From contig JAIUOS010000032.1 in assembly GCA_020161755.1 (NCBI GenBank), positions 1 to 40,659 on the forward strand: a DNA stretch of 40,659 bases. Direction: 5' to 3'. Numbering within the stretch: position 1 is the first letter of the stretch; each line of letters starts with the position of its first letter. The translations under genes were made by a program, and so were the position numbers. This document shows, in pieces, positions 1 to 8,834 of this stretch. This DNA comes from Actinomycetota bacterium (GTDB lineage Bacteria; Actinomycetota; Actinomycetes; Propionibacteriales; Propionibacteriaceae). Under the pieces are notes generated by a model. That model worked only from the letters and a program-made list of their open reading frames with translations. It was not told the DNA's origin and did no database searches.

Positions 1-100
1 AGGCAGCGTAAGAGCCAGACACCAGGTGCTCAGGAATCCAACCACCGCGTGAGCGGCAGCAACACCCTGACACTGACGGTCAGCGTACGGCCCCGGTGCG

Positions 101-862
101 TCAGCGGACGGCGAATCCGGCCGCCGCGAGGCCGGCCTTGACCTCGCCGATGCCCAGCGTCCCGTAGTGGAACACGCTGGCCGCCAGCACGGCGTCCGCG
201 CCCGCCCGGGCCGCCTCGACGAAGTGCTCGACCGTTCCGGCACCCCCGGAGGCGATCACCGGCACGTCGACGACCTCCTTCACCGCCCGGATCAGCTCCA
301 CGTCGAAACCGTCGGTGGTGCCGTCGGCGTCCATCGAGTTCAGCAGCACCTCCCCCGCGCCGCGCTCGGTGGCCTCGCGCACCCACTCCAGTGCGTCCAG
401 CCCCGCCGAGGTACGACCGCCGTGGGTCGTCACGCCGAAACCGGACGGACGGCCGGGCTCGCGCCGGGCGTCCAGGGAAAGCACCAGCACCTGGTTGCCG
501 AACCGGGCCGCGATCTCGTCGATCGCCGCCGGACGCGTGATCGCGCCGGTGTTGATGCCCACCTTGTCGGCCCCGGTGCGCAGGAGCCGGTCCACGTCCT
601 CGACGCCGCGCACTCCCCCGCCCACGCACAGCGGGATGAACACCGTCTCGGCCGTGCGCGTGACCACGTCGTACATGGTCGCGCGGCCCTCCGCCGAGGC
701 CGAGATGTCGAGGAACACCAGCTCGTCGGCGCCCTCGACCCCGTAGGCGGCGGCCAGGTCGACCGGGTCGCCGGCGTCGCGCAGGTTGCGGAAGTTCACG
801 CCCTTGACCACCCGGCCGTCGTGCACGTCGAGGCAGGGGATCACGCGGATGGCGAGCGGCAT
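101..862 (-). CDS. hisF: Imidazole glycerol phosphate synthase cyclase subunit
   Basis: The 253-residue product is a full-length HisF (beta/alpha)8 barrel. HisF uses ammonia delivered by HisH to turn PRFAR into imidazole glycerol phosphate and AICAR in cytoplasmic histidine synthesis. The N-terminus reads [16 protein letters not shown], and the two catalytic aspartates of the family correspond to D12 (CLDV) and D131 (LSLDARR). The phosphate-binding loops CVGGGVR (about 79-85) and IASGGAGT are present. The ATG at 862 has a GAGG ribosome site close upstream. It is the last gene of the minus-strand run and starts 31 bases after a palindrome that follows helY. No other his gene is visible, and the 100 bases downstream hold nothing I can identify. 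Confidence 0.96.
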   Translation of the reverse strand: MPLAIRVIPCLDVHDGRVVKGVNFRNLRDAGDPVDLAAAYGVEGADELVFLDISASAEGRATMYDVVTRTAETVFIPLCVGGGVRGVEDVDRLLRTGADKVGINTGAITRPAAIDEIAARFGNQVLVLSLDARREPGRPSGFGVTTHGGRTSAGLDALEWVREATERGAGEVLLNSMDADGTTDGFDVELIRAVKEVVDVPVIASGGAGTVEHFVEAARAGADAVLAASVFHYGTLGIGEVKAGLAAAGFAVR

Positions 863-893
863 GGACCTCAGGCTACCGATCGCGCTGCGGCGG

Positions 894-921
894 AACGAAA
901 AGGGGACTGTCCCCTTTCGTT
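894..921. repeat. GGGGAC-N-GTCCCC palindrome, copy 1
   Basis: This inverted repeat has arms AACGAAAAGGGGAC and GTCCCCTTTCGTT around a single central T, with one bulged A. It begins immediately after the TGA of helY and lies upstream of hisF. As RNA it would fold with a 5-base loop. A second copy with the same core but different outer arms is at 9848-9878. Because the outer arms differ between copies yet stay self-complementary, the pairing itself seems to be kept. It could act as a terminator or be a REP-type dispersed element. Confidence 0.8.
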
Positions 922-3645
922 TCAGTCTTCCAGGGGGGCCGCGTCCACCACGCCCCGGCGGACGCGGAACACCAGCTCGCGGCAGGTGTCCCGCAGCGGT
1001 CCGGGGCCGACGGCGGTGGCCAGCTGGCCGGCCGCGTCCACCACCTGCCGCGCCCAGCGGACGAAGTCGCCCGCGGTCAGCCCGGACAGGTACAGCACGT
1101 CGGCCAGTTCGGCGCCCGCCGCCCACGCGTGGATCGCCTCGGCGAAGCCGATGTCGGGCTCGTCGTGGCTGGGCAGCCGGTGGTCGCGCTCGGTCAGCGA
1201 CACCTCCCGCCAGATGCTCCGCAGCCGGATCTGGGCGTCCTCGGAGCGGCGGTCGGGCATCCGCGCCGGGTTGCGCCGGTCGCCGCGGGCCTCGTACACC
1301 AGGCTCGACACGACCGCCGCGAGCTGCGGTGCCGACAGGCCGTCGAAGACCCCGCCGCGCACGGCCTCGGCGGTCACCAGGTCGAGCTCGGAATAGATCC
1401 GGGCCAGCATGCGGCCCTGCTCGGTGACCCGCCGGCCGCCGTCGGGGCTGAGGTAGCCCAGCGACTCCAGCACTGAGCAGATCCGGTCGAACCGGACCGC
1501 GATCGTGTTCGTGCGGCGGTCGGCCTGCCGCTGCGCGGTGTCCGCGTCCCGCTCCAGCCGCAGCGCCGACTCGGCGAAGCGGGCGTGCGCCTCGCGGTCG
1601 GGGCAGGCGTGCACGGGGTGGCGCCGCAGGTCGTTGCGCAGCACCGCGATCGAGGCCATCGCGTCGGCGTCGGCGAGGTCGGACGCCGGGTCGGCCTCCG
1701 GCGGCTGCTGGCGTAGCTTCGCCTCCAGCGCGGCGGCGAGGTTGCGGCGGAACGCGGTCGACCGGGTGTCGAAGTGCTTGGGCACCTTCATCCGCAGCGC
1801 CACCGTGGGCGGCTGCGGAAAGTCGACCACCGACAGCCGCTTGAGCTGGCGGTCGGTGGTGAGCACCGTCGGCTGCGGGCCGTCCGGCCCCACACCTGAA
1901 TCGACGACCACCGCCCACGTGCGGTGCCGCTTGGCCGGGACGTCGATGATGTCGCCCGGACGAAGCGCGCGCAGCGCCTCGATCGACTCCGCGCGGCGGT
2001 CGGCGCGGCGCGCACGGGCCGCGTCGGCCTCGACGGCCGAGATCTGCGCGCGCAGCCGGAAGTACTCCTGCGCGTCGCCGAGTTCGCACGCCGCCTCCGC
2101 CCAGTCGGACGCGGCCCGCGCGCGGTCGGCGGCGACAGTACGAGCCAGCCCGACGACCGAGCGGTCCGACTGGTACTGCGCGAACGACTGCTCGAGCAGG
2201 CCGCGAGCCCGCTCCCGGCCGACGGTGGCGACCAGGTTGACCGCCATGTTGTAGGTCGGCTGGAACGACGAGCGCAGCGGATAGGTGCGCCAGGACGCCA
2301 GCCCGGCCAGTGCCCGTGGGTCGAGCCCGGGCTGCCAGCTGACCACCGCGTGGCCCTCGACGTCGATGCCGCGGCGCCCGGCCCGGCCGGTGAGCTGGGT
2401 GTACTCCCCCGCGGTGATGTCGGCGTGGGTCTCGCCGTTGTACTTCACCAGCTTCTCGAGTACGACGCTCTTCGCCGGCATGTTGATGCCCAGGGCGAGG
2501 GTCTCGGTGGCGAACACCACCTTCACCAGACCGGCGGTGAATCCCTCCTCGACGGCCTCCTTGAACGCGGGGAGCAGGCCGGCGTGGTGGGCGGCGATGC
2601 CGTCGGTGAACGCCGCCAGGAAGCGGTCGTACTCCAGCGCGGCCAGGTCCTCGGGGCTGAGGCCGGCGGTGTGCCGGGACGCGATCTCGGCCAGGCTGCG
2701 TCGCTCGGCCGGTGTGGTGAGGCGCAGCCCGGAGTTGGCGAGCTGGCCGACCGCGGTGTCGCAGCCCTGCCGGGAGAAGATGAAGTAGATCGCCGGGAGC
2801 AGGCCCTCGGCGGCGAGCCGCTCGATGGTCGCGTCCCGGCGTGGCACCAGGTGCCGGCTGGCGTCCTGGTGCACCCGGGCGGCCGCGCCGCCGTACTTGC
2901 CCGACCCGTAGGCGCTGGTGCGGCGGCCGTTGCCCCCGCGTCCGCGCGGACGGCGGCTGTCGTCGCGCTGGCCGCGGGACTCCTGCTTGGCCAGCCGCAC
3001 CAGTTCGGGGTTCACCTCCGGGCCCGCGAACAGTTCGAGCAGCCGACGTCCGACCATCACGTGCTGGTACAGCGGCACCGGCCGGCGCTCGGTGACGACC
3101 ACCTCGACGCCGCCGCGCACCTCCGAGAGCCAGTCGCCGAACTCCTCGGCGTTGCTGACGGTGGCCGAGAGGGCGATCAGCTGCACGGACTCGGCCAGGG
3201 AGATGATCACCTCCTCCCACACCGCGCCGCGGAACCGGTCGGCCAGGTAGTGCACCTCGTCCATCACCACGAACCCGAGGTTCGCCAGCGTCGGGGAGCC
3301 GGCGTAGATCATGTTGCGCAGCACCTCGGTGGTCATCACCACCACCTGGGCGTCGCCGTTGATGCTGGTGTCGCCGGTCAGCAGGCCGACCGCGTCCTCG
3401 CCGTGGCGCGCGCACAGGTCGTGGTACTTCTGGTTGCTCAGCGCCTTGATCGGGGTGGTGTAGAAGCACTTCCGGCCGGTCTGCAACGCCAGGAACACCG
3501 CGAACTCGCCCACCACCGTCTTGCCGGCACCGGTGGGAGCCGCCACCAGCACGCCGCGTCCGTCCGCCACGTGGCCGCAGGCGGCCACCTGGTAGTCGTC
3601 GAGCGCGAACGGGTACTGCGCGCGGAAGGCGGCGAAGGTGTCCAC
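922..3645 (-). CDS. helY: Ski2/Mtr4-like DEVH-box RNA helicase HelY
   Basis: This 907-residue superfamily 2 helicase probably unwinds RNA with ATP in the cytoplasm; the bacterial cellular role is poorly known. Walker A is APTGAGKT (36-43), the Walker B box is DEVH (129-132), motif III is SAT (160-162) and motif VI is [12 protein letters not shown] (417-428). A basic glycine/arginine-rich insert lies at about 223-245, between the two RecA-like domains. The C-terminal half after residue 430 has the long helical region of Ski2-like proteins. The GTG at 3645 lies 9 bases after the lipid kinase stop. The order tatA-tatC-(kinase)-helY matches the M. tuberculosis Rv2094c-Rv2092c neighbourhood (from memory), which supports the name. 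Confidence 0.93.
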   Translation of the reverse strand: MDTFAAFRAQYPFALDDYQVAACGHVADGRGVLVAAPTGAGKTVVGEFAVFLALQTGRKCFYTTPIKALSNQKYHDLCARHGEDAVGLLTGDTSINGDAQVVVMTTEVLRNMIYAGSPTLANLGFVVMDEVHYLADRFRGAVWEEVIISLAESVQLIALSATVSNAEEFGDWLSEVRGGVEVVVTERRPVPLYQHVMVGRRLLELFAGPEVNPELVRLAKQESRGQRDDSRRPRGRGGNGRRTSAYGSGKYGGAAARVHQDASRHLVPRRDATIERLAAEGLLPAIYFIFSRQGCDTAVGQLANSGLRLTTPAERRSLAEIASRHTAGLSPEDLAALEYDRFLAAFTDGIAAHHAGLLPAFKEAVEEGFTAGLVKVVFATETLALGINMPAKSVVLEKLVKYNGETHADITAGEYTQLTGRAGRRGIDVEGHAVVSWQPGLDPRALAGLASWRTYPLRSSFQPTYNMAVNLVATVGRERARGLLEQSFAQYQSDRSVVGLARTVAADRARAASDWAEAACELGDAQEYFRLRAQISAVEADAARARRADRRAESIEALRALRPGDIIDVPAKRHRTWAVVVDSGVGPDGPQPTVLTTDRQLKRLSVVDFPQPPTVALRMKVPKHFDTRSTAFRRNLAAALEAKLRQQPPEADPASDLADADAMASIAVLRNDLRRHPVHACPDREAHARFAESALRLERDADTAQRQADRRTNTIAVRFDRICSVLESLGYLSPDGGRRVTEQGRMLARIYSELDLVTAEAVRGGVFDGLSAPQLAAVVSSLVYEARGDRRNPARMPDRRSEDAQIRLRSIWREVSLTERDHRLPSHDEPDIGFAEAIHAWAAGAELADVLYLSGLTAGDFVRWARQVVDAAGQLATAVGPGPLRDTCRELVFRVRRGVVDAAPLED

Positions 3646-3654
3646 GCGCCCAAA

Positions 3655-4617
3655 CTATCCGGCGACGGCAACGGCCTCGGGGACGAACAGGGTCAGCATG
3701 TCGGACACCGCGCGCAGGCGCAGCGGCACCGGGCCGAGCTCCTCCCCGTCCGCCATGCCGAACAGGCCGTCGCCATCGACGACGACCTCGCGGGCGCGCA
3801 ACTGCTCGACCGCCGGGTCGCGGACGAACCGTCCGCTGAACATCGACGGCAGCAGCCGCAGCAGGGTGGCGCGGCTGACCGGGTTGACCAGCGTGATGTC
3901 GAGCAGGCCGTCGGTGACGTCGGCGCCCGGGCAGCCCTGCATGCCGCCGCCGAACCAGCCGGCGTTCCCGACCGCGACGATCATCGCGGTCTGGTCGCGC
4001 TGCTGCCCGTCGATCGTCAGCCGGTACGGCAGCGGCTCGAACCGGCTCAACTCGGCCAGCGCCGACCACGTGTAGCTGAGCTGGCCCAGGTTCCAGGTCA
4101 GGTGGTTGGTGCGGTAGTTCACCCGGGCGTCGAAGCCGGTGCTGACGATCGAGCCCACCCAGCGGCGTTCGGCCCCGCCGACGAGGTGCCCGGTGGCCTC
4201 CATCAGGTCGATGCGGCGGGTGAGGCCGCCGACGATCGTGCGGACCGCCCCCGGCAGGTCGTTGGGGACGCCGACGCCGCGGCAGAAGTCGTTGCCCCGT
4301 CCGGCGGCCACCAGCCCGAGCGGGACGTTCGTGCCGGCGGCGGCGTTCAGGCCGAGGTGCATCATGCCGTCCCCGCCCACCACCACCAGCGCGTCGGGGC
4401 GGTGGCCCTCGACGACCGGCCGCGCCTGCTCGACCGCTTCGATGCAGCGCAGCCGGGCGTCGGCGAACGAGGTGGTCTGGTGGACGTGCAGGTTGGCGTC
4501 CGGCATCCCGGCGATGAGCCCCGCGGTGAGGTGCGGCAGCAGCGTCCGCCCGCGCCCGCGACCGGCGGCAGGGTTGACGACCAGGGTGAGGGTGGGCCCG
4601 TCGTAGCGGAGCGGCAC
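3655..4617 (-). CDS. Diacylglycerol/lipid kinase family protein (DagK/YegS-like)
   Basis: The 320-residue product has the DAGK catalytic fold. The N-terminal nucleotide-binding lobe has [11 protein letters not shown] (about 13-23) and the signature [16 protein letters not shown] (about 77-92), followed by the GRGNDF motif. The C-terminal beta-sandwich includes [22 protein letters not shown], split here by length: key residues are GGGM and the D-G-x-L-D pattern. Such enzymes phosphorylate diacylglycerol or related lipids at the inner membrane face; the substrate cannot be read from sequence. The start is GTG at 4617, directly after the TGA of tatC (TGAGTG), which suggests translational coupling. 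It stops 9 bases before helY, within the Tat operon. Confidence 0.9.
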   Translation of the reverse strand: MPLRYDGPTLTLVVNPAAGRGRGRTLLPHLTAGLIAGMPDANLHVHQTTSFADARLRCIEAVEQARPVVEGHRPDALVVVGGDGMMHLGLNAAAGTNVPLGLVAAGRGNDFCRGVGVPNDLPGAVRTIVGGLTRRIDLMEATGHLVGGAERRWVGSIVSTGFDARVNYRTNHLTWNLGQLSYTWSALAELSRFEPLPYRLTIDGQQRDQTAMIVAVGNAGWFGGGMQGCPGADVTDGLLDITLVNPVSRATLLRLLPSMFSGRFVRDPAVEQLRAREVVVDGDGLFGMADGEELGPVPLRLRAVSDMLTLFVPEAVAVAG

Positions 4618-5445
4618 TCAGGCCTCCGTCAGGACGAGGGCCTTGGCCTTGCGGCGGTCCAGCGTCCGGCACACCACCTCGGCGGCGAGGTACAGCAGCG
4701 TCATCGGGATCGACAGCGCCAGCATCGAGAACGGGTCGGTGGACGGGGTGGCCGCGGCGCCGAACACGAAGATGCCGAAGATCACGTAGACGCGGATCGT
4801 CTTCAGTTGCGCCGACTTCAGCACCCCGACCATGTTCAGCCCGACGACGAACACCGGGATCAGGAAGCCGATGCCGAAGACCACCATCAGCTTCAGGGTC
4901 AGCTCGAGGAAGTCCTGCACGTCGATCAGGTTGGTCACCGGGACGCTGGACGGGGTGAACGCCAGCAGCACCGAAATGCCCTGCGGCATGATGTAGTAGC
5001 CGATCAGCACGCCCATCAGGAACAGCGGGAAGGCTGCGGACAGGAACCCGAGCGCGTACCGCTTCTCCTTGGCGAGCAGGGCCGGCACGATGAACGCCCA
5101 CAGCTGGTACAGCCACACCGGGCTCGCCAGGACCACGCCGGCCACCGCGCACACCTTGAACGCCATCATCAGCGGTTGGGTCACGCCGGAGATCACCGTG
5201 GTGGGGGTCAGGTTCGGGTTGCTGGCCTTCAGCATCTCCACGGCCAGCAGGTAGGGCCGCAGCATCACCTGGTAGAGCGCGTCGTACCAGATCGCGGCGA
5301 TCAGGCTCATCACGAGGATCGCCAGGACGGAGACGATCAGCCGGTAGCGCAGTTCACGCAGGTGGTCGCCCAGCGACATCACCCCGCCCGGGCCGGCTTC
5401 CGGTGGCCTCAGCCAGGCCAGGCGCCGACGCTTGCCCTCGGCCAT
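4618..5445 (-). CDS. tatC: Sec-independent protein translocase TatC
   Basis: TatC is the twin-arginine signal receptor and core membrane subunit of the Tat exporter of folded proteins. The 275-residue product has a cytoplasmic N-terminus with the family signature [14 protein letters not shown] (about 23-36), six predicted membrane segments, the loop motif [12 protein letters not shown], and the late TPSTDPFSM motif before the last helices. The charged C-terminal tail is short. The gene starts 9 bases after the tatA stop, so the two are co-transcribed. No tatB-like gene is adjacent; actinobacterial tatB is usually encoded elsewhere. Confidence 0.97.
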   Translation of the reverse strand: MAEGKRRRLAWLRPPEAGPGGVMSLGDHLRELRYRLIVSVLAILVMSLIAAIWYDALYQVMLRPYLLAVEMLKASNPNLTPTTVISGVTQPLMMAFKVCAVAGVVLASPVWLYQLWAFIVPALLAKEKRYALGFLSAAFPLFLMGVLIGYYIMPQGISVLLAFTPSSVPVTNLIDVQDFLELTLKLMVVFGIGFLIPVFVVGLNMVGVLKSAQLKTIRVYVIFGIFVFGAAATPSTDPFSMLALSIPMTLLYLAAEVVCRTLDRRKAKALVLTEA

Positions 5446-5454
5446 CGTGGTCGC

Positions 5455-5700
5455 TCAGGACCTGCCGGCGTCGGCGTCGGGGTCGGACGGGGACGGCGCG
5501 GGGTTGGCCGGGCTCGCCGGCGCGGCCGGGGGAACCGGCTCGCTGGGTGAGGCGGCCGAACGCAGGGATGCGGTCTCGTCCTTGAAGTCACGGATCGCGC
5601 GGCCGGCGTTCTTGCCGATGCCGGCCAGCCGTGACCCGCCGAACAGCAGCAGTGCGATCAGGGCAAGGATCACCCATTCCCAGCCACCCAGACTCGGCAT
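5455..5700 (-). CDS. tatA: Sec-independent protein translocase TatA
   Basis: TatA oligomers form the pore-like part of the Tat exporter. The product of about 81 residues has one N-terminal membrane helix (WEWVILALIALLLFGGSRL), the conserved glycine hinge FGGSRL, an amphipathic helix (AGIGKNAGRAIRDFKDE) and a disordered Pro/Ala/Ser tail. I place the start at the ATG at 5700 because AAGGAGG lies 6 bases upstream of it. A GTG at 5706 is in frame but directly abuts that ribosome site, so it is less likely. The gene heads the tatA-tatC-kinase-helY run. Confidence 0.94.
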   Translation of the reverse strand: MPSLGGWEWVILALIALLLFGGSRLAGIGKNAGRAIRDFKDETASLRSAASPSEPVPPAAPASPANPAPSPSDPDADAGRS

Positions 5701-5739
5701 GGCCACCCTCCTTCTTTCGCTCAGTTGCCCGGGGCTACC

Positions 5740-5949
5740 TTAGCTCCCGGGTGGGAGGGAGCCGGCCGGACGCGACGGCAGCTCCGGGGAGATCCGGGAC
5801 ATCAGGTCGGCGAGTTCCTCCGCGCATGTTCCCAGCATCTCCAGCTCGGAGAACAGGTCGGACGCCTTGTGCCACAGCCAGATCGCGTAGCTCGCGACCA
5901 TGATCAGGCCGCCGAGCGCGATGCCGCCGAACACCAGGACCCAGACCAT
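5740..5949 (-). CDS. Small single-pass membrane protein, unknown function
   Basis: This 69-residue protein has one strongly hydrophobic segment at about residues 2-24 (VWVLVFGGIALGGLIMVASY). An amphipathic acidic stretch follows (SELEMLGTCAEELADLMSRI), then a Pro/Ser tail. It sits 10 bases after pafC and 34 bases before tatA, in the same direction, so it is probably part of the paf-tat transcript. I do not recognise a named family. The charge pattern suggests an N-out, C-in or reverse single-pass anchor with a short cytoplasmic helix. It is too short for firm proof of coding, but the frame is clean, the ATG is well placed and the high-GC third-position bias fits. Confidence 0.72.
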   Translation of the reverse strand: MVWVLVFGGIALGGLIMVASYAIWLWHKASDLFSELEMLGTCAEELADLMSRISPELPSRPAGSLPPGS

Positions 5950-5959
5950 GGCGGAAACC

Positions 5960-6904
5960 CTACCCCGCCCCGTACGCGGCCAGCGCTTCCGCGGCCGACT
6001 CCGCAGCGCCCGCGGCGGCCTCGGGCGGCCGGACGGCGAGCACCTCGCGGCCCAGACGCAGCAGCAGCGAGCGCAGCCAGGCCGGGTCGGCGACCAGCAG
6101 GTCCACCTCGATCGCGGACGCCTGGCGCCGCACTGCCCGGATCGGGTGGTACTCGGTGATCCAGGCGGCGGTCGGCTTCAGGCGCAGGGTGACCTCGGCC
6201 GCGTCCGGTCGCTGTTCGAGCCAGCCGGGGCCGAACTCGGGCGGCTCGCCGACCTCGCCGGCGGGCTCCCCCGTCCGCCGGACCGCGTCGATCCGGTCGA
6301 GCCGGTAGGTGCGCCACGCGCTGCGCTCCAGGCTCCACGCCTGCAGGTAGCCGAACCCCTCGCGGGTGATCAGCCGCAGCGGCGCCACCCGGGGCGTGCT
6401 CGGGTCGAGGCCGGCGCCGAGGTAGTCGAGGTCGACCAGCTCGCCGTCCGCGATCGCGTCCGTCAGCCGGGAGCGGATCTCCTCCGACCCGCCGGCCACC
6501 GAGACCTGCGGACGCGGGGCGTCCGCGCCGCTCGCCTGCTCGAGCTTGGCCAGCGCGGTGTCGATGCCCTCGCCCTGGTGCCCGCCGGCGAGCTCGCGCA
6601 TCGCGCGCAGCGCCACCACCAGGCTCATCGCCTCGTCGGGGGTGAACCGCATCGGCCGGCTGAGGTACTCGGCGTTGGTGAGCCGGATGCGACCGGACTC
6701 GGCGACCGTCTCCATGTCGATCTCGATCAGGTCGCCGGGCATGCCGCCGGGCAGGCCGCAGTACCAGAGCACGTTGAGGTCGTCGAGCAGCTGCTCGGGC
6801 GGGACGCCGAACACCGCGGCGGTGCTGCCGAGCTCGGCGTCCGGGTGGGACTGGAGGTACGGGACCAGCGCCAGCAGCCGGTTCACCTGGTCGGCGGAGG
6901 TCAT
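5960..6904 (-). CDS. pafC: WYL-domain transcriptional regulator PafC
   Basis: PafC pairs with PafB to form the PafBC transcription activator, which in mycobacteria drives the LexA-independent DNA-damage response. The 314-residue product has an N-terminal winged-helix-like region (about 1-80, beginning MTSADQVNRLLALVPYLQ). A middle helical part leads to a WYL-type domain around residues 170-225, with the variant FGYLQAWSLERSAWRTYRLDRI in place of a canonical W-Y-L (key residues Y, L, R-x-Y-R-L-D-R). The ATG at 6904 overlaps the pafB TGA in an ATGA quartet, so the two are translationally coupled, as expected for a heterodimer. Confidence 0.93.
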   Translation of the reverse strand: MTSADQVNRLLALVPYLQSHPDAELGSTAAVFGVPPEQLLDDLNVLWYCGLPGGMPGDLIEIDMETVAESGRIRLTNAEYLSRPMRFTPDEAMSLVVALRAMRELAGGHQGEGIDTALAKLEQASGADAPRPQVSVAGGSEEIRSRLTDAIADGELVDLDYLGAGLDPSTPRVAPLRLITREGFGYLQAWSLERSAWRTYRLDRIDAVRRTGEPAGEVGEPPEFGPGWLEQRPDAAEVTLRLKPTAAWITEYHPIRAVRRQASAIEVDLLVADPAWLRSLLLRLGREVLAVRPPEAAAGAAESAAEALAAYGAG

Positions 6905-7851
6905 GACGCCCTCCCCGCGGTCGCGGTGAGCTCGGTGATGACCGACTTCCGCAGGTGCTGCGGGGCGAGCACCAGCACGTCCGCCCCGTGCGCGCAGATC
7001 TCCCCGACCATGTCGGCGGCCCGCGCGTAGCTGACCGCGAACGGCTCGTAGCCGGCCGGCACGTCCTGCTTCGCGTCGACCGGGCGTCCGCGGCGGCGCA
7101 GGTCGGGCGCGCGTCCGGCCCGGATCGCGAGCACCGCCTCGGTGTCGGGACGGCGCGGCTCGAGGCTCGCCCAGGCGGCCTCCAGGTCGAGGTCGGGCAC
7201 GCGGTAGCCGCCGACCCGGCCGACGCGGTCGGCGGCGGCGTCCACCCGGCTCACCTTGAACATGCGGGGCGCCTGCTTGTCGACGTCGTGGCCGAGCAGG
7301 TACCAGTTGCCACGGCGGTAGGTCATCGCCCACGGCTGGACGCGGCGCGGCTGGCCGCGGTAGGAGAACCGGATCGTGGCCCGGTCGATGGTGGCCGACC
7401 AGATGCTGGCGAAGGCCGGTTCCCGCGCCCCGATGGACGGGGCCAGGCCGGCGAGGCGTCCGGGATCGGGGTCGACCCCGGCCGCGCGCAGCTTGGCCAG
7501 CGCGGTGACGGCCTGCTCGGCCTGGGTCGCGGACTCCCAGACACTGGCTGCCAGGCCCAGCGCCGCGGTCTCGGCCGAGGTGAACTCGATCGCCGGCAAC
7601 TCGAAGTCCTTGCGCCGGATCCGGTAGCCGACCTCGTCGGGGAACAGCGGGTTGTTGCTGCCGGTCTCGACCGGCACGCCCATCGCGCGCAGTTCGTCCT
7701 TGTCGCGCTCGAAGGTACGCTCGAAGGCCGCGTCACTGAGGTCGTGGTAGCCCTCGACGACCTGCCGGATCTGCGACTTCTCGATGAACCGACGGGCCAT
7801 GAGCAGGCAGATCGCCAGGTTCATGATCCGTTCGGACTTGCGGGTCGACAC
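6901..7851 (-). CDS. pafB: WYL-domain transcriptional regulator PafB
   Basis: PafB is the partner of PafC in the DNA-damage activator. The 316-residue product starts MSTRKSERIMNLAICLLMARRF, which matches the winged-helix start of mycobacterial PafB. It has FERDKDELRAMGVP at about 48-61 and a canonical WYL domain with NWYLLGHDVD and R-M-F-K-V-S-R-V-D at about 190-215. The start is GTG at 7851; an ATG nine codons later would cut into the first helix. No good ribosome site is visible before the GTG, so a leaderless or weakly led transcript is possible. It is divergent from gluQ and opens the pafB-pafC-TM-tatA-tatC-kinase-helY run. Confidence 0.93.
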   Translation of the reverse strand: MSTRKSERIMNLAICLLMARRFIEKSQIRQVVEGYHDLSDAAFERTFERDKDELRAMGVPVETGSNNPLFPDEVGYRIRRKDFELPAIEFTSAETAALGLAASVWESATQAEQAVTALAKLRAAGVDPDPGRLAGLAPSIGAREPAFASIWSATIDRATIRFSYRGQPRRVQPWAMTYRRGNWYLLGHDVDKQAPRMFKVSRVDAAADRVGRVGGYRVPDLDLEAAWASLEPRRPDTEAVLAIRAGRAPDLRRRGRPVDAKQDVPAGYEPFAVSYARAADMVGEICAHGADVLVLAPQHLRKSVITELTATAGRAS

Positions 7852-7883
7852 GGCGGTGAGGTTACCCGATCTGCTTGACTGAA

Positions 7884-8834
7884 ATGTGTAAGGGCCCGCG
7901 TGAGGAGGGACAGATCGCCGGACGGTTCGCGCCGAGCCCGACCTCGGACCTGCACCTGGGCAACCTGCGCACCGCGCTGGTGGCCTGGTTGCTGGCCCGT
8001 GGCAGCGGACGCGGGTTCCGGCTGCGGATCGAGGACCTGGACACCGCCCGGGTGGCGGCCGCCGGCGACGTGGCCCGGCGCCAGCAGGCCGACCTTGCGG
8101 CGATCGGCCTGGACGTCGACGGCGACGTGGTGTGGCAGTCGCAGCGCCGGGACGCCTACGCCGGGGCCGTGGCGGGTCTGGACAACTACCCGTGCTACTG
8201 CACGCGCCGCGAGATCGCGGAGGCCGCGTCCGCGCCGCACGGGGACGGGTACCGCCCCTACCCCGGCACCTGCCTGCGGCTGACCGCGGCCCGGCGGGCC
8301 GAGCTGGCGGCCACCCGTCCGCCCGCGCTGCGGGTGCGCGCCGGCGGGGCGTCCGCGTCGGTGGTGGACCTGTGGGCCGGCGAGGTCAGCGGTGTCGTCG
8401 ACGACTTCGTGCTGGTGCGCAACGACGGGGTGGCCGCCTACAACCTCGCGGTGGTGGTCGACGACCTGGCCATGGGCGTCGACCAGGTGTGCCGCGGCGA
8501 CGACCTGCTGTCGTCGGCCCCGCGGCAGGCCTGGCTGGCCGAGCGGCTGGGCGGCCGGGCGCCGGCGTACGCGCACGTGCCGCTGGCGGTGAACGCTGCC
8601 GGGCAGCGGCTGGCCAAGCGCGACGGCGCGGTCACCCTCGCCGACCTGGCCGCCACCGGGGTGACCCCGGCGCAGGTGGTGAGCCGCCTCGCGGCGTCCC
8701 TCGACCTGGCGGAGCCGGGCGAGCCGGTCACGGCGGCGCAGCTGCTCGACCGGTTCGACCCGGCCCGGCTGCCGCGGACGCCGTGGGTGGTCGGTCAGCT
8801 GCCGGGCTGGGTGAACAGGATGTCGACCACGTAG
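7884..8834 (+). CDS. gluQ: Glutamyl-Q tRNA(Asp) synthetase
   Basis: GluQ is a truncated glutamyl-tRNA synthetase that attaches glutamate to the queuosine base of tRNA-Asp. The product has the HIGH-like element DLHLGN with FAPSP before it, the zinc site CYC plus a downstream Tyr and YPGTC, and the KMSKS-like AKRDGA. It lacks the anticodon-binding domain, as the family does. The start is uncertain: the ATG at 7884 gives 316 residues but has no ribosome site and adds about 12 non-conserved residues. A strong GAGGAGGG at about 7911-7918 sits 5 bases before an ATC codon at 7923, exactly where homologues begin. The 3' end overlaps the lipoprotein gene on the other strand by 40 bases. Confidence 0.88.
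   Translation: MCKGPREEGQIAGRFAPSPTSDLHLGNLRTALVAWLLARGSGRGFRLRIEDLDTARVAAAGDVARRQQADLAAIGLDVDGDVVWQSQRRDAYAGAVAGLDNYPCYCTRREIAEAASAPHGDGYRPYPGTCLRLTAARRAELAATRPPALRVRAGGASASVVDLWAGEVSGVVDDFVLVRNDGVAAYNLAVVVDDLAMGVDQVCRGDDLLSSAPRQAWLAERLGGRAPAYAHVPLAVNAAGQRLAKRDGAVTLADLAATGVTPAQVVSRLAASLDLAEPGEPVTAAQLLDRFDPARLPRTPWVVGQLPGWVNRMSTT

Noticed and set aside
1-100. A gene fragment at the left edge
   Set aside because: Short open stretches exist on both strands, but none resembles a known protein or has a clear start.
101-5152. A 1683-codon open frame on the minus strand spanning helY, the kinase and tatC before hisF
   Set aside because: Only the last 253 codons (HisF) resemble a protein; the rest is Arg/Pro/Gly-rich shadow of three real genes in another frame.
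1924-5550. A 1208-codon plus-strand open frame opposite helY and tatC
   Set aside because: It is the antisense shadow of well-identified genes and has low-complexity His/Gln/Arg composition typical of GC-rich antisense frames.
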